Below, piece after piece: positions 60,016 to 64,000 of a DNA stretch of 64,000 nucleotides. Positions within the stretch are counted from its first letter, which is position 1; the number at the start of each line of letters is the position of its first letter. The notes below the pieces were generated by a model. It was not told the DNA's origin. It did no database searches and saw nothing but the letters and a program-made list of their open reading frames with translations. The position numbers were made by a program, and so were the translations under genes. This DNA comes from Saxidomus purpurata (lineage: Eukaryota; Mollusca; Bivalvia; Venerida; Veneridae), in contig JAFMSR010000017.1 in assembly GCA_022818135.1 (NCBI GenBank), positions 39,168,392 through 39,232,391 on the forward strand. The letters run 5' to 3'.

Positions 60016-62891
60016 AAAGTGTGGGAGCCTATATATGGACATTTCGTGCAATTTTGAAATGACATCTGATGTTGTGATGCGCATGTATTGTTATTGAATT
60101 TGTGTATACTGTTTTTGCTGGGAAACTTTGTAACTATTAGCTATATAGCGCAGTATATGTACACTCAACCACTTTTCTAATTGATCGGCAGTTCCAATGG
60201 GAATTAAATGTAAACGACATGAATAGATGCTCGTATTGTTTTAATTAAGTGCACAATATCCGCTTAAGATACATTTTATTTTTAAACAGTTTTCACTGTG
60301 AAAACACCAGACCATTTGGCAGTCGTTTTGCGATCCCCATAGTCATTTCTAATTGTTGTTTTCTATTATGTAAAATGCTCCTTCCTTGTTGTAGAAAAAG
60401 CTTTCGCAAAATTGCGACTGATGAATACTAATTAAAAGGGCCATAAATTTCCATTATACTGTTTCCTAAAAATATGAGCACAAGTTCGATAGCTTACAAG
60501 ATATTAACAAAGTACTGAACTTCAAGAAGTCGCCCTTTGGAGAAGTTAATGTATGTACATTGTAAGTAGCATATATTCTTTGACATGGAAGAACCTCGAT
60601 ATTTTACGTGAAACGTTACGTATTAACTGTTGTTGGCAGGTTTTGAACTAATATTTATAGGCAATGGATCGTGGAATGTCAGTTGAATTGTGTCTGAGTA
60701 CAATACAGATATTTAACTTGAAACTTGGAGCACTGGGGGTTATAATTTATGTGTCAAATTTGTTGCAAGTAGCTCATTTGAAAAAAAACTGCTGTTCTAC
60801 ATTTTGGGATTCACCATTGGAGTGAAAGCAGTTTCATTTATGTATTGAGTAATACATTTGTTTGTAAACAGCATGACCTGTAATGTGACCATGTTAAGTA
60901 GAAGGCTGTTGTTACTCCATTAAATGAATAAGCTGTTACTAAGAAACAGGACTCTTACAATGACAACGACTCGCTCTACTAAAAGTGCCTCAAGTGCTAC
61001 AGGGTATATCAAACATAAGTGCAAACAGTTTACGGATATGTATATGACATATTATACTGCTTTTAAGACTGTTTCAGTTGAAATATACATGTAAAATTGA
61101 AAATGTAATTTACCTGAAGCGGATTGAATTGATCAGATTTTATAATTAAAAATATATCATTTATACCTAATCTTAAAGTGTGTTAAAATATAGTCACAAA
61201 CAACTTTTGTAGCGGTCATCATACGTTCGGTCAAGCAGTCTTATGTAGAAAAAGAAATATATATGCGAACCGGTTACCGATGGAGAATGGTACGATCACC
61301 ATGATTACCAAGAAGTACATGTGAAGATTGAGTTTCCATACATAAATCAGCCAAAAGTTTAAGATCATATAGGCTTGCGAACAGAAAAATGATGGATGAT
61401 ATTAATATGCTATATCATGTCAAAAAGATACTTCCATTTTACCGAGGAAGCACGCAGCATTAGTATGAAGTCAAAGTCATGTTCTTTTGACCGTCCTTTG
61501 AATTCTTAAAGTTGATGGAACTTGTCAGTAATATTCCTTTGCTCGTACCTCAACGAACTCCATTTAATGCAGACTTCAAGGTACACTAGCCAACAAAAGG
61601 ATAGAACTTGAAACTATTATTGTAAATATTGTAAAGACCCAGATAGTAGATAAAATTATATGGGTTGAAAAAGTTTCATCTGACCCCTACTAGATACTTT
61701 CAGTATGGTAAATTTTAAGTAATAGTAATGGAATACTAAGCGGAATTAAAAGGTTAGTTGTTTTTTTTGTTTTTTTACCTCTTTTTAATCATCAAGGAAA
61801 GGAAAATCAAAATACTTTGAAAACACAGAAATAAGTTACTTTTAATAAAAAATGAAAGTTGGTATGTAGAAATTCTAAATAAACCACAGTACATGTACAA
61901 TTATTTTTCTATGCATTATGAAGAAAGTTAAAAAGACCTGGGTAGTCATTTTGTCGAATTACTGGGATTTCAACATAATACACATACTTTTCTTCGTGTT
62001 CCAAACACTTTCTGTAAACTTTAACCTGACAATCTTCATTATTTAGTGTGTGGCATCAGGTAATGTACTTGCCATTGAAATAACTGTCACTTAATTTTCG
62101 CTTAGTAGTGGACCTATGAATTGTATGAATGTATATGAATATATTTTAAATATATTCAAGTAAAGATACAGCTGTTATTGAATTACACATGTACAGTTCA
62201 TTTCCTTTAAAAAGACCATCGTTTGGAGAGGCAAAAATAATTTAAGTGGACGACTTATTGTATAGGACTTACAATTGAGACCTTCCTGCTATGAACTCAT
62301 CGGGACCATTTTGTTCCGAAACGTTTGGCCTTATTACCGTCGGATGTTCATGATAGCGGAACTTTACTTTACCTATTTAGGCTATTGAAGGAACATCAAA
62401 TATTTTCGTCATGGCTATGAACAATGATATTTTCAAAATGTGGAAAATTATATTTTTGAGAGCAGAATTGGAAGATAATTAAATAGGCTTATACAACTGT
62501 CTACGACATTGGCCAGCCACACAAGGAAATGTCCATACCTTACTGATTAAAGCGGACATTAACTCCCATTCATACAAACCAAACAGCCACAGAAAAACAT
62601 TCCATTGTAACATTACAGACAGAAACGCACCACCAAACGATAAATACTTGGTATCATTTGTATATAAAGAAATCGATTTCATGTCCGGGAACTATCTTAC
62701 ACATAACGCGTATTGACTTAGCCGAAAACACTCCATGTTTACTATATAAATCGAGTTAGCCGAAACTGCAGTAGGCCGAAAACACTAACACCCACTAAAC
62801 ATAATGAAACGAATGGTACTCTGTTTTGTGATACTTGTGATACTAACTCAGTACAGAAATTTATTATTTAATACTTCCTATATCATTTCAG
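60016..62891. other. Non-coding interval
   Basis: From 60016 to about 62540 I recognise no gene or clear repeat. From about 62540 the sequence is the flank shared with 56700 onward (AAAGCGGACA, GACAGAAACGC, GATA(G/A)ATACTTGGTAT). 62700-62790 has a duplicated CCGAAAACACT phrase. Confidence 0.5.
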
Positions 62892-63115
62892 TTGAGGCGT
62901 ACGAGACAAGCAGCGCAGACACTGCTTCTTCAAAAGGGCACGCCAAATTGAAAGATTGCGCGTTTTGTGGAAAAACGTTCCCGACAAACTGGAAGCTTCA
63001 ACAGCATCTGCGTATTCACACTGGAGAAAAGCCATACACGTGTGAAATATGTCATAAAAGCTTTAGGGAAAAAGGGACATTAAAGAGACACGGAATTGTG
63101 CATCTGAAAAATTAA
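62892..63115 (+). CDS. Cassette 25: two-finger C2H2 terminal exon (duplicate of 23)
   Basis: The acceptor is CCTATATCATTTCAG (AG 62890-62891), phase 1 (x|tt). It encodes 74 residues: lead [21 protein letters not shown], finger 1 CAFC..HLRIH (helix T,W,K,Q), the linker TGEKPY, and finger 2 CEIC..HGIVH (helix E,G,T,R). It ends LKN-stop. With an upstream G the first residue would be Val, against Asp in cassette 23. All helix residues equal those of cassette 23. AATAAA at 63284-63289, 170 bp after the stop, is well placed. The array may continue beyond the window. Confidence 0.93.
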
Positions 63116-64000
63116 AAAGACACAAAATAAAACCAGAATAACTTACACTTTAACTTTTTGTGTTGTGGTTGTATCTTTTCGGCTATGCTCGGCAAGTTTC
63201 GGAGAAGATTGTCACGGCATAGTTTCGGAGCAACGCGTTGATGTAATCTAAGTATCGCTGTAGTAAATTGTATATATGTACACAATAAAAAATAGAGCAA
63301 TTTTCTTTATTTGCTTGTATTTGTTTACTTATGGGACTTACGAAGGCGGTAAAGTTTTTAAAGTTTAGCAAAGAAACTTTCCTTAACAGCTATAAATTGC
63401 AATCTCTGTTTATATCTGTATAATACTAAACGCTGCAGCAGTATTTTAAATGTACACAGATAAAGACTAATGTGTTCCCGTGTTAGTAAAGGTCAATACC
63501 ACTTCCAATTTAGAAAACTAGCGACTGATTGAATGGTTTAAACAGCTATCGGTCTAATTTTCACCAAAGCGTTGGTATCCAAAACATTTACTACGGTACA
63601 AAGCTGGTACAAAACAATTGGACTGTACTAGTTAGTTGAAGGCGACACACCCTACTGTTAACACTGTGTTGTAATATATCATGCTCGTGCAAGTGATTCA
63701 AGTCCCAGTACCACAATTACAAGAAGCTCTTATTTTGTCAAGAAAGATATCTTACCGACGGAAATGACCTTTATTTGTACCAAAACATTTCTATCTTGAC
63801 TTTTTTAAAACGATGTACACCTTCGAAATATAGAGCAGTATTATCTTCAATGATATTGCAAAACATTAAAAGCTGTCTGGCTACTCTCTTTCGTGAATAA
63901 ACGATTTGAATACAAAAGAAATGAATATGTCAACATTATTTTAGAGTGCATAGAACATGGTTCTATCATAATCCTATCAGTATATTTGTTTTACAATATT
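63116..64000. other. 3' flank of cassette 25
   Basis: 63290-63600 is shared with 58590-58900 (duplicated flank). AATAAA is at 63284. No further finger exon is visible before the window ends. Confidence 0.5.

Overview
The window is eukaryotic, AT-rich and repeat-dense, and most likely comes from a bivalve mollusc. That assignment is an inference from interspersed repeats I recognise from clam and oyster genomes: the 'GGTCAAGGTCAC' repeats, the 'AGGTGAGCGATA..GGGCCATCTTGGCCCT' element end, the 'GGAGCTATCCTACTC..GGCGTCGGCGTCGG' element and the 'TTATACGCC..GGGACGTATAATGG' element. No complete conventional gene with its own start and promoter is visible. The standard genetic code fits all coding segments.

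The main content is a one-strand (+) array of C2H2 zinc-finger exons from 80 to 63115. I count 22 intact cassettes: 20 encode exactly two fingers, one (6888-7594) encodes seven, and one is split over two exons (46454-46607 and 47094-47400) and encodes about five. Four recognisable broken copies and one finger-less remnant lie among them. Every cassette starts at a polypyrimidine-CAG splice acceptor, enters in the same phase (after the first base of a codon), carries a short variable lead, then the fingers, and stops a few codons after the last histidine. Several have no ATG at all. This is the layout expected of alternative 3'-terminal exons joined to one shared upstream part, as known for the insect BTB-zinc-finger loci lola, Broad-Complex and mod(mdg4). 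The shared 5' exons are not in the window and presumably lie to the left. I do not claim orthology to any of those genes.

Layout: 0-11 kb holds cassettes 1-5, including the seven-finger one, with fingers spaced partly by non-TGEKP linkers. 11.5-19.2 kb is a tight subfamily (a frameshifted copy, four intact cassettes and a partial duplicate) that shares even its acceptor region. 21.9-35.7 kb holds cassettes spaced 1.5-3 kb apart. 36.3-40.5 kb is a threefold tandem of decayed cassettes. 42.7 kb is their intact relative. 43.4-53 kb is a transposon-rich block containing the two-exon cassette. 55-63 kb ends with four more cassettes, two of which are a recent duplicate pair.

Between the exons lie minisatellites, at least seven types of inverted-repeat (MITE-like) element, non-LTR retrotransposon debris, a tRNA-derived SINE and a candidate 8-kb hAT-like element (45071-53020) whose boundaries enclose the two-exon cassette. 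If the terminal-exon reading is right, the locus makes many transcription-factor isoforms that share one N-terminal half and differ in DNA-binding fingers, and it has grown by exon duplication while losing some copies.
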